Source of the DNA: Serilophus lunatus
Taxonomy: Eukaryota > Chordata > Aves > Passeriformes > Eurylaimidae
Assembly: GCA_013399895.1 (NCBI GenBank)
Contig: VXBA01003286.1
Span: forward strand, 125,992 to 189,991
Direction of reading: 5' to 3'
Length of the DNA stretch: 64,000 bases
Shown here: one piece after another, positions 38,101 through 48,607 of the stretch
Layout of the letters: every line of letters begins with the position of its first letter
Position numbering within the stretch: position 1 is the stretch's first letter
Translations under genes and position numbers: made by a program
The notes under the pieces: generated by a model
Databases searched by the model: none
The model's input: only the letters and a program-made list of their open reading frames with translations
What the model was told of the DNA's origin: nothing

Positions 38101-38230
38101 TAGAATGTGCTAATTAAGATAGGCAGCAATAGGAAGCACTGAAATATCGTGTGAGAATTATGGCTTGAAGACAGGGATAGTAAAAGGAGGATAAATTACT
38201 TTCAAGATCATTCTGTTACAGTGGGTTGAA

Positions 38231-38790
38231 TTATAGAATTGCAGAATAGTATGGACTGGAAAGGATCCTTGGACATCATCCAATTCTCCCTAATTAAAGA
38301 AGGGTCAACTAGAATAGGTTGCTTAGACCCATGTACAATTGAATTTTGAATGTCTCCAGGGCTGGAGACTCCATGACCTCCTTGAGCAACTTGTTCCAGT
38401 ATTCAACCACCTTTACAGTAAAAAAAAATAAATTTATTCTTATGTTTCAGTGGTGTTCTCTGTGTTTCAATTTGCATTCAGTGCCTCTTGATCCTGTTTC
38501 TGGATACTGCAGGTAACAGTCTCTTTGCCCTAGGCTTTGCTCCCTGTCCCTCCAGCTTTCTCTTCTCCAGGTTAAACAGTCTGAACTCACTGTGCCTCTT
38601 CTTTTCTGAAAGATGCTCCAGTCCTTTAATTATCTTAGTGTGCCTTGGCTGGACTTGTTTCAGTGTGCCCAAATCTCTCTTGTACTTGTGAGCTCATGAT
38701 AGTGGCTCATGTCCACCAGGGCCTTGAGGTCCCCTTTTCCAATCTGCTTTCCAGTTGCTTGATACTGAACCTCTGTTGATATATGGAATT
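38231..38790 (-). mobile_element. CR1 LINE 3' fragment, antisense
   Basis: On the + strand it opens with the reverse-complemented CR1 tail (TTATAGAATTGCAGAATAGTATGGACTGGAAAGGATC). It then continues through the complement of the C-terminal ORF2 region, including a stretch that reads on the minus strand as RHTKIIKGLEHLSEKKRHSE and LFNLEKRKL. A poly-A/T interruption lies near 38420-38430. The 3' end of the element (left) is intact; the 5' limit (right) is approximate. Confidence 0.85.
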
Positions 38791-39339
38791 ATTATAACAA
38801 AGTCATTGGTTAGGCTGGACAGGGGAAATGGAAGGCATTTCAGTAAGAGATTAAAAGTATCTGTTTTCTTTATCCAGTGTCAGCTTTTAATTAAGCTGTG
38901 GTGACTTCCTGTTACATCTTGAGGTAATTATCTAAAGATGAAAAATAATCTTAAAAAAAATGGTAACAATAGCTGTGGATGTTCTTGGTTACAGTTGGCA
39001 AAGAATACTTTGTACTCAAGTCTATCCAATATATCTGTATTTGCCAGGACAATGCATTGTTGCATTTCTGCTTGGTGTAATTTTTTTGCTTATCTATACC
39101 TCTCTGTGTATTTACAACTAAGTTAGCTTGTGCATAAGCTTCACCCTATTCCTGTAAGGAGGTATGATCACACTGAAGGGGATGGAGGAGGGGCGAGTGT
39201 GTTCACAGTAGTGACAGAAGACCAGTCCCAGCCGCTTTGAAAAGCCAACTGCTTTTCTGTTTTGTGGAACATGGAACTTTGAACGTTTTTTGTGGGGTGT
39301 CCAGCATTACAGCACTGAATAGGAAGGGAGGAAGGGGAG

Positions 39340-39915
39340 CATTATGGTTTCACTCCAGCCAGCAGCCAAGCACCATATAGCCATTTGGTCATTCCCCCCA
39401 CCAGCAGGATTGGGAAGAGAACTGGAAGGGTAAAAGCTAGATAATTCATGGATTGAGGTAATGACAGTTTAATATGAAAAGCAAGAGCCACACATACAAG
39501 CAAAGCCAAACAAGGAATAAATTCTTTGCTTCACCTGGGCAGGCAGGTGTTCAGCCATCTCCAGGAGGCCCCACCACATGCAGTGTTTACTTGGGAAGAC
39601 AAATGTCATTGCTCTGAACATCATCCTTAGCCCCACTTTATATGCTGAGCATGATATCATATGGTGTGGACTATCCCCTTGGTCAGTTTACATCAGTTTT
39701 GTATCTCCTCCCAACCTCCCCTGTGTTCCCAACTTCTTTGCCAGTGTGGCAGCATGAAAAGCATAAAAGGCCTTGGCTCTGTGTAAGCGCTGCTCACCAA
39801 TAACAAAAATACCTCTTTATTATCAATCCTGTGTTCAGCACAAATCCTAAACTAGCCACTAGCCATACTAGCCACTGTGACAAAAATTAATTCTGCTGCA
39901 ACCAAAACCAGCACA
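39340..39915 (+). mobile_element. Avian ERVL-type solo LTR with 5-bp target duplication, sense
   Basis: This is the most complete LTR in the window. It is flanked by GGGAG at 39335-39339 and 39916-39920, the 5-bp target duplication expected of ERVL integration. It starts CATTATGGTTTCACTCC, where the canonical TG end has become CA, and ends AACCAGCACA. A TATA-like TTTATATG lies at 39637-39644 and an AATAAA near 39517-39523. Shared blocks with the copies at 15803 and 63615 define the family. No internal coding region remains, consistent with recombination between two LTRs. Confidence 0.88.
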
Positions 39916-41602
39916 GGGAGACATTTTAGTAATTTTTAAAAAAACTTTGTCAGTTGGACTAAAGAACTTCCAAAAGTTCATAGATAAGTGTTAGTAGTAG
40001 TACACTGGTAGTATTATACTCCTTTAAGTATTTCAAGAATAGGCTTCTTTAAGAAATGTCAAGCAATTGATTATGTGTTTGTTTTCATCTAGTAGTAGTT
40101 TGTAACTGCTACTGCTTTAAGATAAATTGCTGATTTTAGTCAACATTTGTTGAAAATATACGGTAATAAAGTCAGAAGTCTGCTGGAATAAGAAAAATGT
40201 GTGTAACTTAATGCTGAATTTAAAACCTGCTAAATGAAATCAGAGTGATCCACTTAATTTAGTTATTTCCCTGCATATTGTGTGTGCGTAAATTGGCCAC
40301 TCGAGGGCACCTTTGTATTTGGTTCAGCTCCAAACTTCCGAATGGTTTGATAACGCACTCATTTTTTAATCTCTTGAATCTTCTGTGTGATAGCACCCTA
40401 CATGTCAGATTTAAATGGATTTCTAAAGCTTTAGCTTGAATCCTTTTTAATAAAAGGCTAAGTAATGACATGCATAAGATCAAGAGCAGGATTTTGGAAA
40501 AACTATTAATAAAATTAGGCAAAAACTTATTTTAGTACCCAGACTTTAATGACCAATAGTGTTTGCGTGACTGTTACGTATAATCAGAAAGATGTTACTA
40601 CACACTGAACTAAAGTAAAATCGTTCTGAGATTTTGTGTTTTCTTTGTTGTAACTTCATTTAATGCTTGTTTTAAGCTTTTTTTCATTGACTCTTTTCAC
40701 TTGAAATAGTAATCTGGTGCACTGACTGCAAGACATTTGACCAACTACTGTTTGTATTGCTGCTTGTACATGAGCTCTTAACTTAGCATGTGTTTGGGTA
40801 ATGCCACTTCTAAGTAGTAATGTAAGAGATAATCTCTAAGTTTTTTGTGGAGAAAATGGGGACAGGTAACACATTGCTGTGTATGTGGGGTGGGAAACTG
40901 TATGGTAAGTCTTCAGATTACTTCTTTTCTGATCTTACTCTTTCTGTGCACCAAAGGATCTCTCACAGAGCATGAGTGAAAATGAAGTGTTAGAGTACTA
41001 GTGCATGTTTATTTCATTTGTTGCTCAGCACTGAAGGTACCACATGATTCAAAGACAGTATTGAGCTTCATTATGCAAAGTGGTTATTTTGGCTTTATTC
41101 TCTTTCTAAAAAGGAGTCCCAAGACACCAAAAATGGAAAGAGATTAAAGAATTACTAAAAATTAAATGACTGCAAGTCCTCTGGTCTGAAGTGCAGTTGA
41201 AATTTTGTGAGGATACAAGAAATGTGATAACTTAAGAAACAGCTCCTTGTTTTCATTCTCCATTTTAGGCAATTCTGAATTCACTTCTTAATCACAAGAC
41301 CCAACTACTGTGAAGTTAAAAGTCAAAATGTTGTATTCAGATGCTACTTGTCATTCTGCAGTACATTTGTAATGCACACAAACACATCAACATTATTCTT
41401 TTTCTAGCAGTGTGTATAATTGCAGGGGTCACCACTAATTCTGTCTGGTACTTTAAAGTGCCAACAATCAAGGACATCTTTCTAGACAACTTTCTAGAGC
41501 GTGATGCAAACACGTTATCAGTAGATCAGTGTGTGCTTTTTAACTTAAATTCTGTAACATGTCTGGAAATTGCTTTTTGGATTTTCGTGTAGAAATTTAA
41601 AT

Positions 41603-42130
41603 GATTGTCAGCCAGCACCCCCAGATTCCTTTCCTCCGGGTAAATTTCCAGCTGCTTTTTCCCAGGAGACTGAAGTCCAGGTCCTGGCACTTCACCTCTT
41701 TGAGCCGATGTAACTGGGCTCTGCTCATCCATTCAGCCTTCCTACCCTCCAGCAGATCACACTCCCACCCAACCTGGTGTCCTCTGTGAACTGACTGAGG
41801 CTGCAGTCAATCTCATCCAGATCATGGATAAAGATATTAAACCAGACTGGCTTCAGTACTGAACTGTGGGAAATCCTATTAGCGACCAGTTGGATGTAGC
41901 ACTATTCTGCACAGACATCCAGCCAGTTTGTACACAGTGAACAGTGCACCTGTCCAAGCCATGAGCAGCCATTTTCTCCAGGAGAATGCTCTGGAATATG
42001 GTGTCCAAGTCTGTACAAAATTCTATCCAGACAATATTCACATGTTTAGCTTAGTCCAGCTGCTCAGTTTGATTGGGTTTTTGCATTCAGCTTTCCTTAT
42101 CTGGCACACCATGATAGATAACAAACTTAA
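41603..42130 (-). mobile_element. Old CR1 LINE internal/3' fragment, antisense
   Basis: The segment around 41915-42000 (CATCCAGCCAGTTTGTACAC, then CCAAGCCATGAGCAGCC and TTCTCCAGGAGAATGCT) is the complement of a conserved CR1 reverse transcriptase stretch. The portion from 41603 includes the complement of a CCGGAGGAAAGGAATCTGGGGGTGCTGGCTGACAA region, the CR1 block encoding LGVLxD. Order and orientation agree with a minus-strand copy with a rearranged interior. Both limits are approximate. Confidence 0.7.
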
Positions 42131-44302
42131 CATGCTGCAGTGGGTGATAAAGCTGTTCAGCAGCCCAACCTCATGCTATTGCTTCCATTACATAATCAGT
42201 TCTTTAGATGTTGTAATGTGTCTTCTTTTAAAGATTGGCTTCAGTCATAGGCTTTTGTACTTTTTCTTAGTTGAATATTTGTATATGTGAAGTGTGCTTT
42301 CAAGTGCTCATTTTTGCCTGAAGTGGTTGTAATGCTGCTGTTTGTCTTCAAACATTGTGCCAGGGCACTTCTCAGTGCATATCCCGTGCTAGACAGTGAC
42401 TGCTTTTCTCTCTATCTCCTGCTTAGAGCTTGCATGACTCCTCTTTATTGGTTCTATGATTCTATTACTTGATTGGCAAAACTGTTAATAATTGCTTTCT
42501 GGCCTTTGTAGGATTAACTTCTCCTAAATTAGATAATCCCTTAATTTATGAATATGATATACAGATTGAGAAGAACTATTATGGGAGGATGGAAATTGAT
42601 GCAAAAATTTATGGTGCTGATTTTTCCCCTAAATCCCAAATGAAATTCTGCTTACCTGGTTCTTTGTGTTGAGTAACTTACCTGCTGTTCACTTGTGAGA
42701 GTTACCAAGCTTAAATTCTCCTAAAATCTAAAGCATACAAAAGAATGCAAAAGCCCCAAACCAAAAATCCAACTATAACAACTTGAAAGTATACCTAAGA
42801 TGTTTCATTATCAGAATGTCACACATTTGCATTTAATTGAGATCTAATTAAGGAACATGTTGCTAGAGCCCATAGTTTAGTGCATTATATAGTTACCTAA
42901 TAATTTTTCTGACATTATTTAGTTACAATGCGGTGCAGTGCAAATAAACAAGATCTCAGTGTTCCTATAGCAACTGAATGCTACCATTTGAGAAACTTCT
43001 TCATTGCAGCAGATGTATCCATAACTCTGCTAATAACGTGAGGATTTTAAAACAGTAAATATAGAGCTGTAGATTGCGTTTCATGTTTGTGCAGGTAAAA
43101 CATCTTTCCTGAAGCTCTGCATCACTTTCCAGCACAGGCATAGTTTCTGAGTTTGTAAAAATACTATATATATATTTTATGAATATTCTACCTGTATAAG
43201 CAAAGGTACTGGTAGGATTTTCTGTAGGAAATACAGGGTATTTAATCATGAGGTACGGTGGGGTTTTTTATCAGCTTTCAATTTCCTTTTAGTGCAAGCT
43301 AGTTTTTTTAAGCTAAGTAAAAACATGTCATCTAAATGGCATATTTTAGTCCAACATAATGACCTGCTCTGTAACAGCTTCATTTATTTCTAAATTTTCC
43401 TTCTGTATAGTAGAGGTGATACAAGACAGTGTAGAAGTGTCAGCTTTATAGCTCCGAAGATCTACATGTTTGGAAAATGTATTTCAGGTGCATTTTTATA
43501 ATAAGCAATAGAAAGATAATGTTTCCATTAAAGTGATCAACTATGCATAAAGAAATAAGATAGGAAGATATATGAAAATGCATTTATAGGAATCCTATTT
43601 TCCTGAGCAAACTATATCTGTTGCATATATAGCTTACATCTTTTGGATAATTCTGGAAATCTGGTGGTGTTAATACCAATTTTGCATACCAGTTCCTAGA
43701 AAAGAAGTGTGATTTGTCTGGGAGGTCTGTTAACCTACTGCTAAGATGTGGCTTTATATTAACCCTGACCTCTTTATGTGTTTGGAGTGCTCTTAGAGAA
43801 GAATTAATTAGAACTTTAATTAATGTATAACTTTCAGAGTTATTTTGCATTCCTCTTAATAAAAATATTCTGTTACACTGAACAAGAACAAAGGCACTCT
43901 CTTCTCTCCACCTCCTCTGGGACAGTGTGCCTTCATGCTTCAGGACATTAATATTTCAGTAGTTACACTGGATAAAAACTGAACAATGGATGAAACCTAA
44001 TTATTTTTCTTAGGCCTGTGATAAAATCTTATCCAGATTCATTTTCTTACATTCTGTTCTAGTGAATTTCATTATAAATCACCCTTTCCTACCTGAAAGA
44101 TTTCCTTTAAAAATTGTACTCAGAAAAAAAGAAATACTTTGTCTCCTCTTTAAGTTTTTTCTATGTTGTGTAACTACCCCCACTAAAATTACTGAAAAAA
44201 AAAAAAGGAATGAAAGTCGTGTCTCTTAGCTGCCTCTGTCCCCTCCCTTCCCAGCTGTTCTTGCTTATTTTCTTTCTCATTTCTTTCCTCTGTTTTGTAT
44301 AG

Positions 44303-44380
44303 ATATCATCTTCTGATGCTGCTCAGCCTTTGGCATCCTCTCCTTCTCTGCAAGCTGCTGCTGAGAAGAGCAAAGCAGAG
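44303..44380 (+). CDS. SMAP1: SMAP1 coding exon 5 (residues 139-164), in-frame cassette
   Basis: Encodes ISSSDAAQPLASSPSLQAAA then EKSKAE, a serine/alanine/proline-rich linker after the ArfGAP domain. From memory, mammalian SMAP1 has a 27-residue segment here that is present in one isoform and absent from another. This exon is 26 codons, with phase 0 at both ends, so skipping it keeps the frame. The acceptor is TTTTGTATAG/A and the donor GAG/GTATAT, a donor weaker than GTAAGT, which would suit regulated inclusion. Confidence 0.92.
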
Positions 44381-46033
44381 GTATATTGGTCTGGGTGTAA
44401 CTCTTATCAGCTTACTGCTTTGTAAATGTTTACATTTCTGTAGAATAATTTTGCTGAGGTAGCTTGAGAATATGAATTCCTGGTAGTACTTCACACATTC
44501 AAAATACTCCTTTTTTCTTGGACTAGCTAAATGAAAAGAGCTGATACAGCAGGACAAAGCACATTTACCTCTTGGTGTTTATATGCCAAAATTCTGGTTC
44601 TGTTCTGGTTTAGTGTCACAAAACTGGAAAAAAAAATTTCATTCTCAGCTAATGGGCATGAGTGACACTGTCCTTTCTCCTCAGGAATAGTTTCTGATAT
44701 CTTTTTTTATATTGTTTGCTTGTTGCTGAATCTAAATTATCAGTATTGTTCCAGCCATTTAGTTCATTCTCCATGGAGATAAATGTAGAATTAATTTGAC
44801 TCATACTCATTTTAACGTCCCTTTTAGCTGGGATGTGCTGACACTCCATTTACTTTTTCGAAAAGACCTTTTACTTTTTAGGCCTTTGAAAAACTTAACA
44901 CAGAATTAGTAGATGAGGCATGATTTGGATCAATTTTCAATAACTCACAATTTGCAACAATAGCGAAATACAGTTTTTTGAATGTGAATGCTCAGTGTTA
45001 GGCTCTTTTGGATACTTCACTCTAAATTGAGATTGTATACAGTATACGAATAGTTTGTGATCTGAACATAAATTAGGTTTTTTTCCTTCTGAATACAGAA
45101 AATATAGACGTTATAAATTATTTTAGTTCAGCCATATTTAAACATTAATTAAAGTTGAAGTGACAATGTCATGGACTAGACCACAAGCCTCATTGAATTT
45201 GACCTGTTTTTTAAATTGTACCAGGCGTAGCAGCAGCTACTTAGAATGAAACTTGCCTTCACTTTATTACTGCCTCTATTGATGCAATCACATTTGAAAG
45301 TTCCGTGAAACTAGTATGCCATGTTGTTAGAAACAAAACTTGGAAAAAAATGAGTAATTTTTGCTTAGAATTTAAGACCAATATAAAGCCAATTGCATTT
45401 TATTATCTTCATAGTGCTTTTTGACTGCTTTTGCAAGTAATGAAACACTTGAGTTGAAGTTCTGGCATCAATACAACATCTGAGAAATGTTTTTATTTAG
45501 TCTGAATTCATTTTTATCTAATGGATCTGAGGCAGAAAGCTTGCATATTGAAATTGAGATGCGTGAAGATGAAGGACTTGCGAGTTTTCAAGTACATGGT
45601 GAAAATTAAATAAATGAAAATAAAGTCACTGGGAATCCAGAGAGTTCCTGTAGGCTCTGTGAGATGTGGAGGCAGAAAAACTGGAGAACAGTTTATTTTA
45701 AGTCTCTGTCTATTCACTATGAAGCTTTCTGGGATTTGTTAAGGGCATGTATTTGTATTTGCTCTCCTTTGTGGAGTGTTTGCCATAGTGAAACTTTCTG
45801 CAAACCCTCCTCGTTCTTGAAGTCTTGAAGATCAAAAGTTTCCAGATACTTTTTTCTCCAGAAGTGAGGTTTCTTTAACAGAACATACTTAAAAAAATGT
45901 TGAAGTCAAACTGGAAATCAGGAGATGACTGTGTGCAAAAACTTAATCAAGCAAATTTAAGGTACCATGCTTGAAAAGTGATTGTATTGTCATGACACTT
46001 CCAACAACCTTTCTCAGGAGGAAAAGAACTAAA

Positions 46034-46540
46034 TCATAGAATGGTTTGGATTGGAAAGGACCTTAAAGATCATCTAGTTCCAACTCCCCTGCCATAGGCA
46101 AGGACATCTTCCACTAGACCAGGTTGCTCAAAGCCCCATCCAACCTGGCCTTGAACACTTCCAGGGATGGGGCATCCACAATTTCTCTGGACAACCTTTT
46201 CCAGTGCCTTGCCAACTGCATTTGAAAGAATTTTGTCCTAATACCTAAATACAAATATGACCTATTGTCATTGAGTTTAGAGCCATTGTCCTTTGTCATA
46301 TCAGTCTCCCAAGAGAGAGTCCCTACCCACCTTTCCTGTAGCCCCCCCCTTTATGTATCGGGGGACTGCTATGAAGCGTTCCTGGAGTCTTCTCTCTTCT
46401 CCAGGCTGGATGACCCCAACTCTCAACTTGTCTTCATAGCCAAGGCGCTCCAGCCCCCAGTCATCTTTGTGGCACTTCCGTGGACTTGCTTCAGCAGGTC
46501 CACGTCCTTCTGATTGTTGGGGGCCCCAAAGCTGGATACC
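46034..46540 (-). mobile_element. CR1 LINE 3' fragment, antisense
   Basis: On the + strand it starts with the reverse-complemented CR1 3' end TCATAGAATGGTTTGGATTGGAAAGGACC followed by TTAAAGATCATCTAGTTCCAAC. It runs through CATCCAACCTGGCCTTGAACACTTCCAGGGATGGGGCATCC into the complement of the ORF2 C-terminus near 46400-46510 (CTTCTCTCTTCTCCAGGCTG). Short insertions, including a C-run at about 46342-46348, break the frame. Confidence 0.9.
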
Positions 46541-47310
46541 AAAGGAAGAGTCTTAAGACAGCAGAGTAGAAGGGTTAAAATCACTTCTTTTGATGCAGTT
46601 GTCTAAGATGTAGAAAAGTTCCTAGAGGATGGATGGGAAGGGGGACAAAGAATGAAAGACTTTTGGAAAAGTTACTGCTCTGACGGTATTGTCTGTGTGT
46701 ATAATAGAATGCAGGTTAGTACTAGGGTTAGTGAAACAGTAATTGAAGAAGGACTAAGCTTCACTGAAAGACATGGCTATGCTTTTGTAATCCTAGTTCA
46801 ATAAGCCTGCAAGTCTCAGGTTATTATGTGATCTCAAAATAAAGCACTGCTCTATACTTGCTCCAGTTGCTTCTCTTGGACACCTTGCACTGCAGGACGT
46901 GAGATGGAGTTTTAGCAAAGCCTGTAGTTTGGACTACTATGTTTATTTTTGTGTTCCTATTACTCACTAAAATCTAAGTTTCTTTTTGTCAAAACAGACA
47001 TTCCAAAATTCCCTGTCTGCAGTTTCATGACTGGTCATTGTTTTCTTTTGCTTGCAAGCAGGTGCTTGCTTGGTCTGATAGTCTCATTTTCGAGCAACTG
47101 AGTGTTCAGGTTAATGCCTGATGAAATCATTACAAAGTTTAGTGGGACCTGAGTAACCCCAGTCCATCTGGTAAATTCATTGAAAATTTTGAAAGTTAAT
47201 TTTTGCAAGTTGTGAAGTATGTGACCGGTGCCTAGTCCCCCATCAAAAAGAAAACCCCTCCATCGTAGTGTTAGATCTATATTAAGTGAATGCCATACTA
47301 GAAAAAGTTA

Positions 47311-47335
47311 CATATATATATATATAGTTGGGATG

Positions 47336-47366
<31 letters not shown>

Positions 47367-47385
47367 TTTACTGCCCAAAAGGAAN
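47311..47385. repeat. TA dinucleotide run, long poly-A tract and one undetermined base
   Basis: A (TA)n run at about 47311-47326 is followed by about 20 As from 47338, a G, and nine more As to about 47366. A single N sits at 47385. The pattern suggests a slippage-prone microsatellite with poor base calls. The lysine-rich frame across it is not a gene. Confidence 0.85.
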
Positions 47386-48415
47386 AATACTTACTGACGC
47401 AAAGGTAAGTTGTTTTATTTTTAATACTGGAGCTGCATAGACAGTTCCCTAATCTCTCAGCCTTTCTCCTAATATTGGGAAACTTGCTAAATGATCGTGT
47501 TTTATGAAACAAGGCTGTTTCAAAGCTTTGAACAAAGAGATACAAGTCTAATGACTGAAAGAACATTTAAGAGCTACTGTCTCATTTTCTTTATTGCAGA
47601 TGGTAAACCTTTGTTTCATCCATTTTAATGTTCAAATATACTCACTAGTACTACACTGTAGTTTTACAAGGTAAATGCAGACAAATTACTGGTCTAAACT
47701 ACTAACACTTTGTCAAAGCATTTGCTGGCGTAAACAGTCTATATCCTCTGCATGTTGTTCCTTAACAAATATTTTATGCTTTGCTTCAGTCAGACAGGAT
47801 CTGTAATATTGGCTCATTTATTCATTCAAAACCAAAGTGAAGAAACTTCTCTGGCATCATTATGATGCATTCAAAGTAAAGAGATCTTTTATGGTGTTAC
47901 TTTCTGGAACAACTTAATGTCATGACTCAGCTGATCTGTCATAGGGTCTAAGGCAACCTTTTACGTTCAGGAGTATTTTTTAAGACTACTAGATTAGCTT
48001 TTTAAAATTAGTAGCTTTCTGCAGAAAGCTGCATGTAAATTACTGTAGTTCTTTTGTTAAGGTGACTGACATCTGCCCTAATGAGAGAGGTTGTCAGGGG
48101 GAATGGAAGTACTTGTAGATGGTTTTTCTCTTCAGCTCTGCTTAGCTTAGTAGAAGCAACATTGGTTCTTTTTTCCTTCTGCTTATAAGCAAAAATACAG
48201 ATGGGCAGGTGAATAGTGAATTTCTTAAATTCTTAAAGTATTTTTAGTAGTACTATTTGAGCAAAATTAGTCACTTCTGGAAGCATAGCAGATAGAAGCA
48301 TTAGCTCTGATTTCAAAAGGAGTTATTTGAAGATATCTGTTTATATTCTATATGGCTGAAGACATTCGACATGTTTCCAAACTGGGTACTAGCAAAATGC
48401 TTTTTCTTTTTGCAG

Positions 48416-48496
48416 AAGGAAAAAGAAAAAAAGAAAGAAGAGAAAAAAAGAGAAAGAGAATCAGAAAAAACATCAAAACAGTTAACAGTTGAAAAG
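48416..48496 (+). CDS. SMAP1: SMAP1 coding exon 6 (residues 165-191), lysine/glutamate-rich
   Basis: Encodes KEKEKKKEEKKRERESEKTS then KQLTVEK, the charged, probably helical segment that follows the ArfGAP domain in SMAP1. The first 45 nt (48416-48460) are purine only. The acceptor is TTTTTGCAG/A and the donor AAG/GTAAGA; 81 nt, phase 0 at both ends. The next SMAP1 exon, which I recall starting LQKK, was not found before 64000. The clathrin-binding LLGLD motif and the C-terminal half are therefore outside this window. Confidence 0.94.
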
Positions 48497-48562
48497 GTAA
48501 GAAGAGTTCATTTTCTCCAGTTATGTCAAAATTGCACATAGTATTACGAGGAAAGAATAATG

Positions 48563-48607
48563 TGTAGATATATGTATGTATATATACATGTGTGTAGGTG
48601 TATATGA
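48563..48607. repeat. Imperfect TATG/TG short tandem repeat
   Basis: A run of alternating TA, TG and TATG units about 70 nt after coding exon 6. Likely polymorphic. Confidence 0.75.

Larger units (their letters stand above)
32128..44302 (+). other. SMAP1: SMAP1 intron 4 (about 12 kb)
   Basis: U2-type ends: GTAAGT at 32128, and a pyrimidine-rich tract ending TTTTGTATAG at 44302. It contains a CR1 fragment (38231-38790), an ERVL-type LTR (39340-39915) and a second CR1 fragment (41603-42130). Elsewhere (32128-38230, 38790-39334, 39921-41602, 42130-44302) I see AT-rich sequence without recognisable genes or tandem arrays. The stretch 34090-34420 is rich in TAAT- and ATGCAT-type motifs and would be a candidate for conservation analysis, but nothing stronger can be said. 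Confidence 0.9.
44381..48415 (+). other. SMAP1: SMAP1 intron 5 (about 4 kb)
   Basis: U2-type ends: GTATAT at 44381, and TTTTTCTTTTTGCAG ending at 48415. Holds one antisense CR1 fragment (46034-46540) and a TA/poly-A low-complexity patch (47311-47370). The remaining stretches are AT-rich with nothing recognised. Confidence 0.9.

Noticed and set aside
42446..42466. GGTTCTATGATTCTATT, resembling the CR1 tail octamer
   Set aside because: No CR1 body precedes or follows it, so the match is too short to call an element.
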